Below are positions 18,848 to 26,943 of a DNA stretch of 64,000 bases, piece after piece. This DNA comes from Coleofasciculus sp. LEGE 07092 (GTDB lineage: Bacteria > Cyanobacteriota > Cyanobacteriia > Cyanobacteriales > Coleofasciculaceae), in NCBI RefSeq assembly GCF_015207375.1, contig NZ_JADEWY010000011.1, positions 1-64,000 on the forward strand, given 5' to 3'. Made by a program: the position numbers and the translations under genes. Every line of letters begins with the position of its first letter. The first letter of the stretch is position 1. The notes below the pieces were generated by a model. The model saw nothing but the letters and a program-made list of their open reading frames with translations, made no database searches and was not told where the DNA came from.

Positions 18848-19531
18848 TTAATTGTTATCTTTATTCTTCTGCTTTTTGGAATTCTTTCTATTGAATAGCG
18901 CACCGAAGCCTAGAGCCGTGGCAGAACCGAAAATAGTCATAGGTTCAGGAACAGGTTGGGGAGGAGTATTATTCATCTCAACCCCAAACGTTAGTGGTTG
19001 AAATGAAGTACCAGTAGCATTGGTTGTGACTGATAAGGAGCTAACCGGGTCATTAAATTGAATAACTCCATTATGAAAACTACTGCCCGGTACAGACAGG
19101 GTATTTCCGCTAACCGTTGCCGCTCCGAGTCCAGAGAGAATGGTAAAGGGCTGATCAAATGCATAAGTAACTGGATCAGCGCCTGAAAAAGTTCCTCGCC
19201 AAAAGACAGGATATAACAACAGATCAGAAACAGGACTCGAAAAAGTAGCAGTCCAGTCACTACTTACCCTGTAAGAAGTAGTTTGTTGGGAACTGGAAAG
19301 GGGAGCCGCCGCATAATTACTACCGGATAGATCCGTAGAAAAAAATTGGACTCCAGCCGAAAAATTCACATCGACTCCATTTAACTCTCCCATGGTAGGA
19401 GTTGCCCAGTTTACCCCAACTGTAGCTGCCATTGTTGGCGCAGAAAACGCAACAAATGTGCCAGTGACGGCAGTAGCAGCGATAGCAATGGATTGAGACA
19501 AGGCTTGAGAACGTACCATTAATTGCTTCAT
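18848..19531 (-). CDS. PEP-CTERM protein, different passenger
   Basis: A 227-residue exported protein with a longer signal peptide (1 to about 35, ending APTMAA). The passenger at 36-190 is Ser/Thr/Gly-rich beta-type sequence I do not recognise (GVDVNFSAGVQFFSTDLSG, VSSDWTATFSSPVSDLL). The last 35 residues, from PVPEPMTIFG to KNKDNN, are identical to those of the other PEP-CTERM protein. Expected to be processed by an exosortase and displayed or secreted. Confidence 0.87.
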   Translation of the reverse strand: MKQLMVRSQALSQSIAIAATAVTGTFVAFSAPTMAATVGVNWATPTMGELNGVDVNFSAGVQFFSTDLSGSNYAAAPLSSSQQTTSYRVSSDWTATFSSPVSDLLLYPVFWRGTFSGADPVTYAFDQPFTILSGLGAATVSGNTLSVPGSSFHNGVIQFNDPVSSLSVTTNATGTSFQPLTFGVEMNNTPPQPVPEPMTIFGSATALGFGALFNRKNSKKQKNKDNN

Positions 19532-19893
19532 GTTATTAGATATATAAGGGTTTAATTTGCTTCAGTAATTAAATTGTTATCCCCCCCCTTTTTTTGTCAA
19601 GAACTATTCTGAAACTTTACGGAAGCTTTAACTTCTACAAACAACCGATTTACGAATTGAGATGACCGATAGTGCTGATACAGTAAGGGTTGAAGGGATT
19701 TTTATTTTTAAATATTTGTATAAAGTTTTGATGAAGAAGATAAGGTCGAAAAAATCTTTTCCTACCTTTCCTACCTTTTTAAACCTCTATTTATGATTCA
19801 TCCTGCGGTTAAAGTAAGCGGCTAGATGCGGATGAATCGCTAAAGCGCGATCGGCTATGGTGATAAATGAACGTAAAAGCTAGAGAGTGCCAG

Positions 19894-19956
19894 ATGTCAG
19901 TCCGTCCAAGGGTTTCCCCTCCTCCCTTAGAAAATGGCGATCGCTTCATTACATGA
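19894..19956 (+). pseudogene. Truncated Uma2 gene (copy 3)
   Basis: A third start of the Uma2 gene with its upstream sequence (AGAGAGTGCCAGATGTCAG). The frame reads MSVRPRVSPPPLENGDRFIT and stops at TGA, matching MSISPTISPPPLESGDRLTR of the intact copies. The rest of the gene is gone. A MITE-like element is inserted 18 bases further on. Confidence 0.8.
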
Positions 19957-19974
19957 GATCGCTCGATGTCAACC

Positions 19975-20060
19975 CAATACTACTCGGTTAACCTCTCCCC
20001 CTGCCCTAGTAGAGAAGGGGGGCTGGGGGGGTTAGGTCAGCCAAATGCCGAGCAGTATTG
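19975..20060. mobile_element. MITE-like hairpin element with target duplication
   Basis: An 86-base element. Ends CAATACTACTCGG and CCGAGCAGTATTG are inverted repeats with one mismatch in 13. The centre folds into a G/C-rich hairpin (CCTCTCCCCC against GGGGGGTTAGG). It is flanked on both sides by the direct repeat GATGTCAACC (19965-19974 and 20061-20070), as expected of a transposed element. Confidence 0.75.
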
Positions 20061-20070
20061 GATGTCAACC

Positions 20071-20241
20071 TCAAGATTCAGGTATATTCAAAACATTGGC
20101 TTGTAACAGCAACCTCCGTTCCTCCACCCGTTCAGGACGATTCATCTGTAACAAGCGCACTGTCACCCGTCCAATTGCAGTCAACGGTATAATTTCGCTC
20201 TCCTCTAGCTGAAAATGATCCCGCCAGCGATCGCGCTCAGG
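20071..20241 (-). pseudogene. C-terminal gene fragment, family unknown
   Basis: Minus-strand frame open for 57 codons, ending ...ERRLLLQANVLNIPES and stop. It has coding-like, charged sequence (HFQLEESEIIPLTAIGRVTV) but begins after an in-frame TAG with no start codon. It may be the tail of a Uma2-like or other gene cut by rearrangement. I cannot name it. Confidence 0.4.
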
Positions 20242-20259
20242 CTAACCGCCAGCACATCC

Positions 20260-20349
20260 TTACCAGGGTTGCGTGGTTGGATTAATCGTAAATTCGTTCA
20301 CGTTTGTGTCTTCTGGTTGGTCAATCGCAAATGCCACAACGTTGGCAAC
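20260..20349 (-). pseudogene. SDR oxidoreductase C-terminal fragment
   Basis: Minus-strand reading VANVVAFAIDQPEDTNVNEF, then TINPTTQPW and stop, which is the typical end of classical short-chain dehydrogenase/reductases of the YdfG-like group. Only about 30 codons remain and upstream sequence loses the match, so this is a relic. Confidence 0.6.
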
Positions 20350-20416
20350 ACAGCCGCGACACCATTGAGGACACCCTTGATATTGACCTCCCTGCCTAGT
20401 AGATCAATCAGGGCTT

Positions 20417-21478
20417 GGTTCTTCAGGACTTACTATGCTAAACCAACAGCTAGATAAGTAAATAAAGAGGAACTAAATTTATCAAGAAGTCAATTTAAGC
20501 GTTGCTATTCTTGACAAAGAAGCTGCCTATGCTGTTAACTATCAATCGAGAAAAGAGCGATTTGATACCTGGATAGCCATGCCTGCGAAAAAAAGCATAA
20601 AACTGCTGACCGAACTTTTGAATATAGAAGGAATAAAAGTCATCTCACATCGACAGCATAAAGGGATTGGAATAATGTTACAGATTGAGTCAATCCAGAA
20701 AGAAAGTATTTGTCCTCGTTGCGGAACAAAAAGCCATAGATTACACCAAAACCACCGATATATAATAAAAGATTTATCCTGGGGAGAAACTCAGGTGTTT
20801 CTAGAAATAAACAGACGACAGTTCAAGTGTAAGAAGTGTGAGAAACCCTTTAGTGAAGAGTTAAAATTTGAATGCTCAGGTAGTTGCCGACCGATTTCAT
20901 GTAATGGCACAAATAAATAAAGAATTAGATGCACAAAGGAAGCGAGAAAAAAGACAAGTAGAAGATTTAATCAAAAAAGCTAAATCGCCTGAAGAAAAAA
21001 CAGAGCCAGAGAAAGTTTTAGAGGGATTGACGCTTCAACTTCGCTCAACGTCAAAGAAAAGTAAATATGTCTTGCTGAAGAACGAAGAAGACCTAAGTGA
21101 AGAGCAAAAAGCCAAACTTATTCAAGTCAAAGATGTATCTCCTACTCTCAAAATGATGCATGAATTAAAAGAGGAAATCCGCCAAATTTTCGCTCAGACA
21201 GAGCATTGGTTAACCGGATTATTTCAACTGGGGAGATGGTTATCAGAAGCCTCAAAATTTTTTCCCGGCAGCCATTCGACTATTATTCGTTGGCTGGATG
21301 AGATAATTGCTTACTTTGATCACAGAACGACTAGTGGTGTTGTTGAAGGAATTAACAACAAGCTCAAGCTCATAAAACGTTCGGCTTACGGCTTTAGAAA
21401 TTTTGAAAATTACCGAATTAGATGTTTGCTTAATTGGCATTTTATTTATTAGTTTAGCATACTAAGTCCTGAAGAGCC
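20417..21478 (+). mobile_element. ISL3-family insertion sequence, defective
   Basis: Inverted ends match over about 25 bases: left TTCTTCAGGACTTACTATGC, right (reverse complement) CTCTTCAGGACTTAGTATGC. Between them lies one broken transposase gene in plus orientation. No 8-base target duplication could be found, so the exact ends are uncertain by a few bases. The length (about 1.06 kb) is below the roughly 1.3-1.5 kb of intact ISL3 elements because of the deletion in the transposase. Confidence 0.8.
20579..21452 (+). pseudogene. ISL3 transposase, internally deleted and frameshifted
   Basis: The N-terminal part (20579 to about 20870) carries the ISL3 zinc finger (CPRCGTKSH ... CKKCEKPF). It then jumps to another frame, which from 20868 reads NAQVVADRFHVMAQINKELD and continues to the end with GVVEGINNKLKLIKRSAYGF (the catalytic Glu region). 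The helix-turn-helix and the first catalytic Asp region, roughly 100 or more residues, are missing at the junction. It cannot encode an active transposase. Confidence 0.87.
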
Positions 21479-21479
21479 C

Positions 21480-21769
21480 ATTTTTTTACATATAGCTAGC
21501 GGTTCTCTCTTATATGAGGTAAAATGTAATACCCTCGCATCCCCCTTATAAAGGGAGACTCGAAGCTCAAAGACTTACCTCACAAGACTAGGAAGCGGTA
21601 TAACTAGATAAACTCTTCTTCTAGAGGAAGACTATTAAATCAAACGTATCAACCTAGCTCCGGGAGAGTCGAATCTATATCTAAACCCACCTCCAACTCA
21701 AATCTGGCTAACCTTCCAAATCGTCGAATAAGATGTTGAAAGCATCAAGCAGTAGGAGTGAGCGGTCAA
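21480..21769. other. Intergenic region upstream of glmS
   Basis: 290 bases between the IS and glmS without coding character. It must hold the glmS promoter. An AGGAG sits 11 bases before the glmS ATG. I see no glmS-ribozyme-like fold, and none is expected outside Firmicutes. Confidence 0.45.
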
Positions 21770-23728
21770 ATGTGCGGAATTGTCGGCTACATTGGCACCC
21801 AAGCAGCTACAGATATTTTGATAGCAGGGTTAGAGAAACTCGAATATCGGGGCTATGACTCTGCCGGAATTGCCACCGTCTTGGAAGGAGAGATTCACTG
21901 CGTTCGAGCAAAGGGCAAACTCCACAATTTGCGTGAGAAGCTGGAACGTCTGGAAAATCCAGCACAAATCGGTATCGGACATACCCGTTGGGCAACCCAC
22001 GGCAAGCCAGAAGAATATAATGCCCATCCCCACATGGATACAGCTCGGCGGGTGGCAGTTGTGCAGAATGGAATTATTGAAAACTACCGGGAGTTGCGAG
22101 AGGACTTGAAACAGCGGGGACATGAATTCCGCTCTGATACCGATACCGAAGTCATCCCCCACCTCATCGCGGAATTTTTGCCAGAAACCCCCCCATCCCA
22201 TACCTCACACCCTACACCCCTCTTAGAGGCAGTGCAGAAAGCGGTTAATCTGTTAGAAGGAGCGTTTGCGATCGCGGTTATCTGTGCTGACTATGCCGAT
22301 GAACTGATTGTGGCACGGCAGCAGGCTCCTTTAACCATTGGTTTGGGGCAAGGGGAATTTTTCTGTGCTTCCGATACCCCTGCACTCGTCCCCCATACCC
22401 GTGCAGTGTTAAATCTGGAGAATGGGGAATTAGCACGGTTGACTCCCTTGGGAGTGGAAGTGTATGACTTTGGGGGTGAACGCCTCAGAAAATTCCCCCG
22501 CACCCTCACTTGGAATCCTGTGCAAGTGGAAAAGCAAGGGTTCCGCCATTTCATGCTCAAGGAAATTTACGAGCAACCGGGAGTAGTGCGGACGTGTTTG
22601 GAGACGTATCTCAATAAAGATTGGGATGGGAGCAGGGGAGCAGAGGAGCAGGCTTGCCGTGAGCGTCAGTCGAACGGGAGCAGGGGAGCAGGGGAGAATA
22701 TTCTGTCCCCAATTCAACTGGGTATTCCGGAGTCGCTGTATGAAAATTTAGAACAGATTCAGATTCTGGCTTGCGGTACGAGTTGGCATGCCAGTTTAGT
22801 GGGGAAATACCTCTTAGAACAGTTGGCGGGGATTCCGACGATGGTGCATTATGCCTCTGAGTATCGCTATGCACCGTCACCCCTGATGAAAAATATGCTG
22901 ACGATTGGTGTCACGCAGTCGGGAGAAACTGCCGATACCCTGGCGGCGCTGGATATGGAACGACGGCGGCGTAGTGGTTTGGCTGTAGATTATCAGCCAC
23001 GACTGCTGGGAATTAGCAACCGTCGGGAAAGTTCCTTGGCTCATTTGGTGCCTCACATTATTGAAACCCATGCGGGAATTGAAATTGGGGTGGCGGCGAC
23101 GAAGACGTTTGTGACTCAGTTGATGGCGTTTTACTGCTTGGCGTTGGATTTGGCGTATCGGCGGCAAAGTGTGTCTGTGTCACGAATTGAGGAAATTATT
23201 ACGGGTTTGCGGCAGCTACCTGCTCAAATTGAGCTAATTTTGGAGAGTCAAGAGGGGTATATTGAGGAGTTGGCTCACGAGTTTGCTGAGACTCAAGATT
23301 TTATCTTTTTAGGACGGGGAATTAATTTTCCGATCGCTCTAGAAGGAGCACTGAAACTTAAGGAAATTAGCTACATTCATGCCGAAGGGTATCCAGCCGG
23401 GGAGATGAAACACGGACCGATCGCTCTGTTGGATGTTAAGGTGCCGGTGGTAGCGATCGCTATGCCGGGTAGTGTTTATGAAAAGGTGCTCTCGAATGCC
23501 CAGGAAGCCAAGGCGCGAGATGCTCGTTTGATTGGGGTGACACCGATTAATGAGCAAGAGGCGGCTCAAATCTTTGATAGTTTGCTATCAGTGCCAGCAG
23601 TAGAAGAGTTACTTTCGCCGATTTTGGCGGTGATTCCGTTGCAGCTTCTGGCGTATCACATTGCGGCGCGGCGGGGGTTGGATGTGGATCAGCCGAGGAA
23701 TTTGGCGAAGTCGGTGACTGTAGAATAG
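21770..23728 (+). CDS. glmS: Glucosamine-6-phosphate synthase (GlmS)
   Basis: A 652-residue glutamine:fructose-6-phosphate aminotransferase, first step to UDP-GlcNAc for peptidoglycan. I start at the ATG at 21770 because Cys2 (MCGIVGYIG) must become the N-terminal nucleophile; a GTG at 21758 would bury it. The N-terminal class II glutaminase domain (2 to about 240) is followed by two SIS domains (ILACGTSWHASLVGKYLLEQ; FIFLGRGINFPIALEGALKLKE) and the C-terminal DQPRNLAKSVTVE. An unusual Gly/Ser/Arg/Glu-rich insert of roughly 25 residues sits at about 284-312, in the linker before the first SIS domain. Confidence 0.95.
   Translation: MCGIVGYIGTQAATDILIAGLEKLEYRGYDSAGIATVLEGEIHCVRAKGKLHNLREKLERLENPAQIGIGHTRWATHGKPEEYNAHPHMDTARRVAVVQNGIIENYRELREDLKQRGHEFRSDTDTEVIPHLIAEFLPETPPSHTSHPTPLLEAVQKAVNLLEGAFAIAVICADYADELIVARQQAPLTIGLGQGEFFCASDTPALVPHTRAVLNLENGELARLTPLGVEVYDFGGERLRKFPRTLTWNPVQVEKQGFRHFMLKEIYEQPGVVRTCLETYLNKDWDGSRGAEEQACRERQSNGSRGAGENILSPIQLGIPESLYENLEQIQILACGTSWHASLVGKYLLEQLAGIPTMVHYASEYRYAPSPLMKNMLTIGVTQSGETADTLAALDMERRRRSGLAVDYQPRLLGISNRRESSLAHLVPHIIETHAGIEIGVAATKTFVTQLMAFYCLALDLAYRRQSVSVSRIEEIITGLRQLPAQIELILESQEGYIEELAHEFAETQDFIFLGRGINFPIALEGALKLKEISYIHAEGYPAGEMKHGPIALLDVKVPVVAIAMPGSVYEKVLSNAQEAKARDARLIGVTPINEQEAAQIFDSLLSVPAVEELLSPILAVIPLQLLAYHIAARRGLDVDQPRNLAKSVTVE
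22619..22704. repeat. GGGAGCAGGGGAGCAG tract inside glmS
   Basis: Direct repeats of GGGAGCAGGGGAGCAG flank GCTTGCCGTGAGCGTCAGTC. Tracts of this kind are typical of intergenic DNA in large cyanobacterial genomes, yet here the tract is in frame inside glmS. It encodes GSRGAEEQACRERQSNGSRG, with the peptide GSRGA occurring twice. Confidence 0.8.
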
Positions 23729-23977
23729 CTGGCAGTTATCGGTTTGACACTTGTGTAAGAGCATAATTAGCTGAACTGAGCTGAAGGTTCATCAAAATCG
23801 TTCGAGTTAACAAGAAGGCGCTCGATTGAACCGTAAAAATATACAAGTTCAAGCTGATCGCCTTAAATTTTGAAGACTAACCTAGTGGGCTGTCAAGCCA
23901 ACTTCTAACCATGAGCGATTGGCGGCGTTGGTGGAGGTGGGAGGTTGATTGAGGAAGAAATTCGAGTCAGCTAAACG

Positions 23978-24355
23978 ATGAATCAGGAAAGCACAAAACG
24001 CCCGCAAGATTGGACTGATGAGGAAGTTTTTGCAGAAATCGGTAAAATCGTTGTTAAATTTCCTCTTCTACAATGCGATCGCTGTGCTAAAGCCGTGATG
24101 GAATGGGTAGAAACAAATGGCATTGATGGAAAAATCCTAAAACTCAGAACTCGGAATCTCAGAGAACGATATATTATCAGCGATCGCTTTGGTGAAAATG
24201 AGTCAATTACTGAGAATGGACAGCATTATGGGGTAGAGGTACGAGGACGGATTTTTGATAATTTATCACCGGAGGGTTTGTTAAAAGAAGATTGGCTGAA
24301 GGATTTTTCTTGTCCGAGTGGACAGTTTATCGTTGAAGAGTTAGAGGAGTTATAA
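23978..24355 (+). CDS. Papain-fold toxin domain protein (Tox-PL-2-like)
   Basis: A 125-residue protein that consists almost wholly of a papain-like toxin domain. Cys33 or Cys36 (FPLLQCDRCAKAV), His83 (GQHYGVEV) and Asp94 (GRIFDNLSPEG) fit a Cys-His-Asp triad in the usual order. The C-terminus is W-rich then acidic. In polymorphic toxin systems this domain sits at the C-terminus of large secreted proteins; here it stands alone without signal or trafficking domain. It is followed 7 bases later by a probable partner gene, so a toxin/immunity or intracellular toxin/antitoxin pair is inferred. Confidence 0.75.
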   Translation: MNQESTKRPQDWTDEEVFAEIGKIVVKFPLLQCDRCAKAVMEWVETNGIDGKILKLRTRNLRERYIISDRFGENESITENGQHYGVEVRGRIFDNLSPEGLLKEDWLKDFSCPSGQFIVEELEEL

Positions 24356-24362
24356 GAGAGAT

Positions 24363-24830
24363 ATGAGTGGATTGTATGAAACGCTGCACAAAATTAAGCA
24401 AAAACCGGGGATGTACTTGGGGACACCTTCCCTGACAGCACTCCGTTTTTTTCTAGAGGGGTATGAATTTGCTCGTGATGAGTTAGGAATAGAATCAACA
24501 GAGCAAGAGTTAGAGTTTCACGGGGAGTTTCAATCTTGGCTGCAAAAAAAGTTTAACCTTGAGACGGTTAGCTCTTGGGCAAAAGTTATTTTGCTGTATT
24601 CGGCAGATGAAAAAGCCGCGTTTACCTATTTTTTTGATTTACTGGATGAGTTTTTACAACGACATCAGATTTTAGAAGGAACTGACTCTCAAGTAACCAA
24701 TGGCAAAGGTAAGGGGATTAAGGAGAATGGGAGTAAAACTGAGTTAATGGCTCTATTAGATAATTTATCTGAGGATTCGTTAGTTCAAGTCCGGGAGTTT
24801 GCTGAGTCTTTAAAGCAGGGAAATGGATAG
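24363..24830 (+). CDS. Probable immunity partner of papain-fold toxin
   Basis: A 155-residue acidic soluble protein. The N-terminal part has the pattern YETLHKIKQKPGMYLGTPSL, then ALRFFLEGYEFARDELGI and FQSWLQKKFN, known to me from small cyanobacterial proteins without an assigned function. The C-terminal third (LMALLDNLSEDSLVQVREFA) resembles a DUF2281-like helix. Its start lies 7 bases after the toxin stop. The immunity role is inferred from position and composition. Confidence 0.6.
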   Translation: MSGLYETLHKIKQKPGMYLGTPSLTALRFFLEGYEFARDELGIESTEQELEFHGEFQSWLQKKFNLETVSSWAKVILLYSADEKAAFTYFFDLLDEFLQRHQILEGTDSQVTNGKGKGIKENGSKTELMALLDNLSEDSLVQVREFAESLKQGNG

Positions 24831-24875
24831 CTTGATGGAGGTTTGAGAAGAAAAGGTGACGCACAATCCGATTAG

Positions 24876-25004
24876 GAAAATATCGAAGGCAACCGCCACG
24901 CCCTCTCCTGGCTGAGGGGCGAACAATCCATCTTTGTCCCCGAAGAAAACCGGGAACGCAACATCAAACTTATCGATTTCGACAACTGCGATCGCAACCT
25001 ATGA
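24876..25004 (+). pseudogene. hsdR relic, N-terminal part
   Basis: A frame reads EGNRHALSWLRGEQSIFVPE, ENRERNIKLIDFDNCDRN and stop. This matches the start region of type I restriction endonuclease R subunits of the cyanobacterial type (N-x-x-A-W/S-x-x-L-x-G...ERNVKLIDFDN). No start codon and only about 40 codons remain. A similarly short hsdR-like C-terminal piece is found at 30317, on the same strand, 5.3 kb away. Confidence 0.65.
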
Positions 25005-25035
25005 TTAATGTCACCAACACCCTTTTGAAACTCCA

Positions 25036-25398
25036 GTGAATATGAGATGCACAACTGAATTAATTTGTCAAGATACTGATAATTTGCGATCGCTCGTGCA
25101 TCACTGGGCAACCAAAATCGGCGTAAACGTGCAGCAAATTCACCTGCGCCCGATGAAAACCAAGTGGGCATCGATGTCCACCACTGGGCGCTTAACCCTA
25201 AATACGGACGTGCTTACCCTACCGCAGGAGTTGGCAGAATTTGTGATTGTTCACGAACTGGTGCATCTGCTGGTTCCCAATCACGGCAAGGTATTCAAAA
25301 GCTTCATGTACGCCTATCTGCCTGATTGGGAGGAACGAGAACAGCAGTTGCAGAGCAACTATGGAAAAACCATAAATACTAATTGTCAAGACGGATAG
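25036..25398 (+). CDS. YgjP-like M48 family metallopeptidase
   Basis: A 120-residue protein of the YgjP/DUF45 (WLM-like) zinc metallopeptidase group. His73-Glu74-x-x-His77 (VIVHELVHLLVPNHG) is the zinc site, with His83 a likely third ligand. KWASMSTTGRLTLNTDV before it is the family signature. It starts at GTG 25036 or ATG 25042. In many bacteria this gene follows hsdR in type I restriction loci, and here an hsdR relic lies just upstream, so it looks like the surviving member of a lost system. Confidence 0.85.
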   Translation: MNMRCTTELICQDTDNLRSLVHHWATKIGVNVQQIHLRPMKTKWASMSTTGRLTLNTDVLTLPQELAEFVIVHELVHLLVPNHGKVFKSFMYAYLPDWEEREQQLQSNYGKTINTNCQDG

Positions 25399-25413
25399 AG
25401 TTCAACTAAGCTT

Positions 25414-26943
25414 TTAGGATGTGGTGCGATCGTCGCGCAAGGATTGCAGATTCTTACGGATAGTATTCGTGTCGGGATGATTAACTCCTAGTTGTCGTTC
25501 AGCAATTTCTAAAGCTTGCAGATACAACGGCTCGGCTTCGGCGTACCTACCTTGAGAATAGTAGAGATGAGCCAGATTGTTCAGGCTGATGGCGACATCA
25601 CGATGCTCCTCTCCTCGCAGGCGTTTAATCAACTCTAAAGCTTGCAGATACAATGGCTCGGCTTCAGCGTACCTTCTTTGAGACTTGTAGAGATTAGCCA
25701 GATTGTGCAGGCTGGTGGCGACGTAAGGATGCTTCTCTCCCAGCAGGCGTTTAATCAACTCTAAAGCTTGCAGAAGCAACGGCTCGGCTTCGACGTACCT
25801 TCCTTGAGACGAGTAGAGTCGTGCCAGATTGTACAGGCTGGTGGCGACATCGGGATGTTCCTCTCCCAGCAAACGTTTCCATAGTTCTAAAGCTTGTAGA
25901 TACAACGGCTCGGCTTCGGCATACCTTCCTTGAGACGAGTAGAGTAGAGCCAGATTATTCAGACTGGCGGCGACATGGGGATGCTCCTCTCCCAACAGGC
26001 GTTTCCATAGTTCTAAAGCTTGCAGAAACAACGGCTCGGCTTCGGCATACCTTCCTTGAAACTTGTAGAGTATAGCCAGATTGTTCAGGCTGGTGGCGAC
26101 ATGGGGATGTTCCTCTCCCAGCAGGCGTTTCCATAGTTCTAAAGCTTGCAGAAACAACGGCTCGGCTTCGGCGTACCTTCCTTGAGACTTGTAGAGTTCT
26201 GCCAGATTGTTCAGGTTGGCGGCGACATCAGGATGTTCCTCTCCCAGCAGGCGTTTACTCAACTCTAAAGCTTGCAGATACAACGGCTCGGCTTCGGCAT
26301 ACCTTCCTTGAGACAAGTAGAGTATAGCCAGATTGTTCAGGCTGGTAGCGACATCGGGATGCTCCTCTCCCAGCAGGTGTTTTCTCAACTCTAAAGCTTG
26401 CAGATACAACGGCTCGGCTTCGGCATACCTTCCTTGAGACTTGTAGAGTTCTGCCAAATTGTTCAGGCTGGCGGCGACATCGGGATGCTCCTCTCCCAGC
26501 AGGCGTTTCCATAGTTCTAAAGCTTGCACCAATAACGGTTCGGCTTCGGCATACCTTCCTTGAGAATTGTAGAGTTCTGCCAAATTGTTCAGGCTGGCGG
26601 CGACAGCAGGATGCTCATCTCCCAGCAGGCGTTTCCTCAACTCTAAAGCTTGCACAAATAACGGTTCGGCTTCGGCATACCTTCCTTGAAACTTGTAGAG
26701 TATAGCCAGATTGTTCAGGATGTTGGCGACATCGGGATGCTCCTCTCCCAGCAGACGTTTCCTCAACTCTAAAGCTTGCAGATACAACGGCTCGGCTTCG
26801 ACGTACCTCCCTTGAGAATAGTAGAGTAAAGCCAGATTGTTCAGGCTTAAGGCGACATCGGGATGCTCCTCTCCCAGTAGGTGTTTTCTCAACTCTAAAG
26901 CTTGCAGATACAACGGCTCGGCTTCGGCATACCTTCCTTGAGA
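25414..26943 (-). CDS. TPR tail of a split CHAT-NB-ARC-TPR protein
   Basis: 509 codons in the same frame as the gene that ends at 26944, separated from it only by TAG. It holds about eleven kinesin-light-chain-type TPRs of 42 residues (GEEHPDVAxSLNNLAxLYxSQGRYAEAEP) and ends with a last half-repeat (HPDTNTIRKNLQSL). A TTG at 26913 could serve as a start, but no Shine-Dalgarno is visible and the natural beginning is upstream. It is probably translated only by read-through, or it is dead. Confidence 0.8.
   Translation of the reverse strand, partial: SQGRYAEAEPLYLQALELRKHLLGEEHPDVALSLNNLALLYYSQGRYVEAEPLYLQALELRKRLLGEEHPDVANILNNLAILYKFQGRYAEAEPLFVQALELRKRLLGDEHPAVAASLNNLAELYNSQGRYAEAEPLLVQALELWKRLLGEEHPDVAASLNNLAELYKSQGRYAEAEPLYLQALELRKHLLGEEHPDVATSLNNLAILYLSQGRYAEAEPLYLQALELSKRLLGEEHPDVAANLNNLAELYKSQGRYAEAEPLFLQALELWKRLLGEEHPHVATSLNNLAILYKFQGRYAEAEPLFLQALELWKRLLGEEHPHVAASLNNLALLYSSQGRYAEAEPLYLQALELWKRLLGEEHPDVATSLYNLARLYSSQGRYVEAEPLLLQALELIKRLLGEKHPYVATSLHNLANLYKSQRRYAEAEPLYLQALELIKRLRGEEHRDVAISLNNLAHLYYSQGRYAEAEPLYLQALEIAERQLGVNHPDTNTIRKNLQSLRDDRTTS

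Larger units (their letters stand above)
16060..19531. repeat. Tandem duplication of a Uma2 + PEP-CTERM module
   Basis: Two units with a period of 1975 bases (Uma2 starts at 16060 and 18035). Shared parts: about 230 bases upstream of Uma2, the Uma2 gene, the spacer, and the first 110 bases of the convergent PEP-CTERM gene tail, near-identical to about 16981 and 18956. The body of the exported protein then differs completely. Similarity returns in the PEP-CTERM promoter region (TAATTTGCTTCA, a run of C, and GAAACTTTAC). Degenerate copies lie on both sides (15630-15830 and 19725-19956). Confidence 0.9.

Noticed and set aside
20215..20457. 80-codon plus-strand frame
   Set aside because: Antisense to SDR and other gene relics and runs into the IS end.
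21480..21769. Possible ribozyme or riboswitch upstream of glmS
   Set aside because: No glmS-ribozyme-like core seen and none expected in cyanobacteria.
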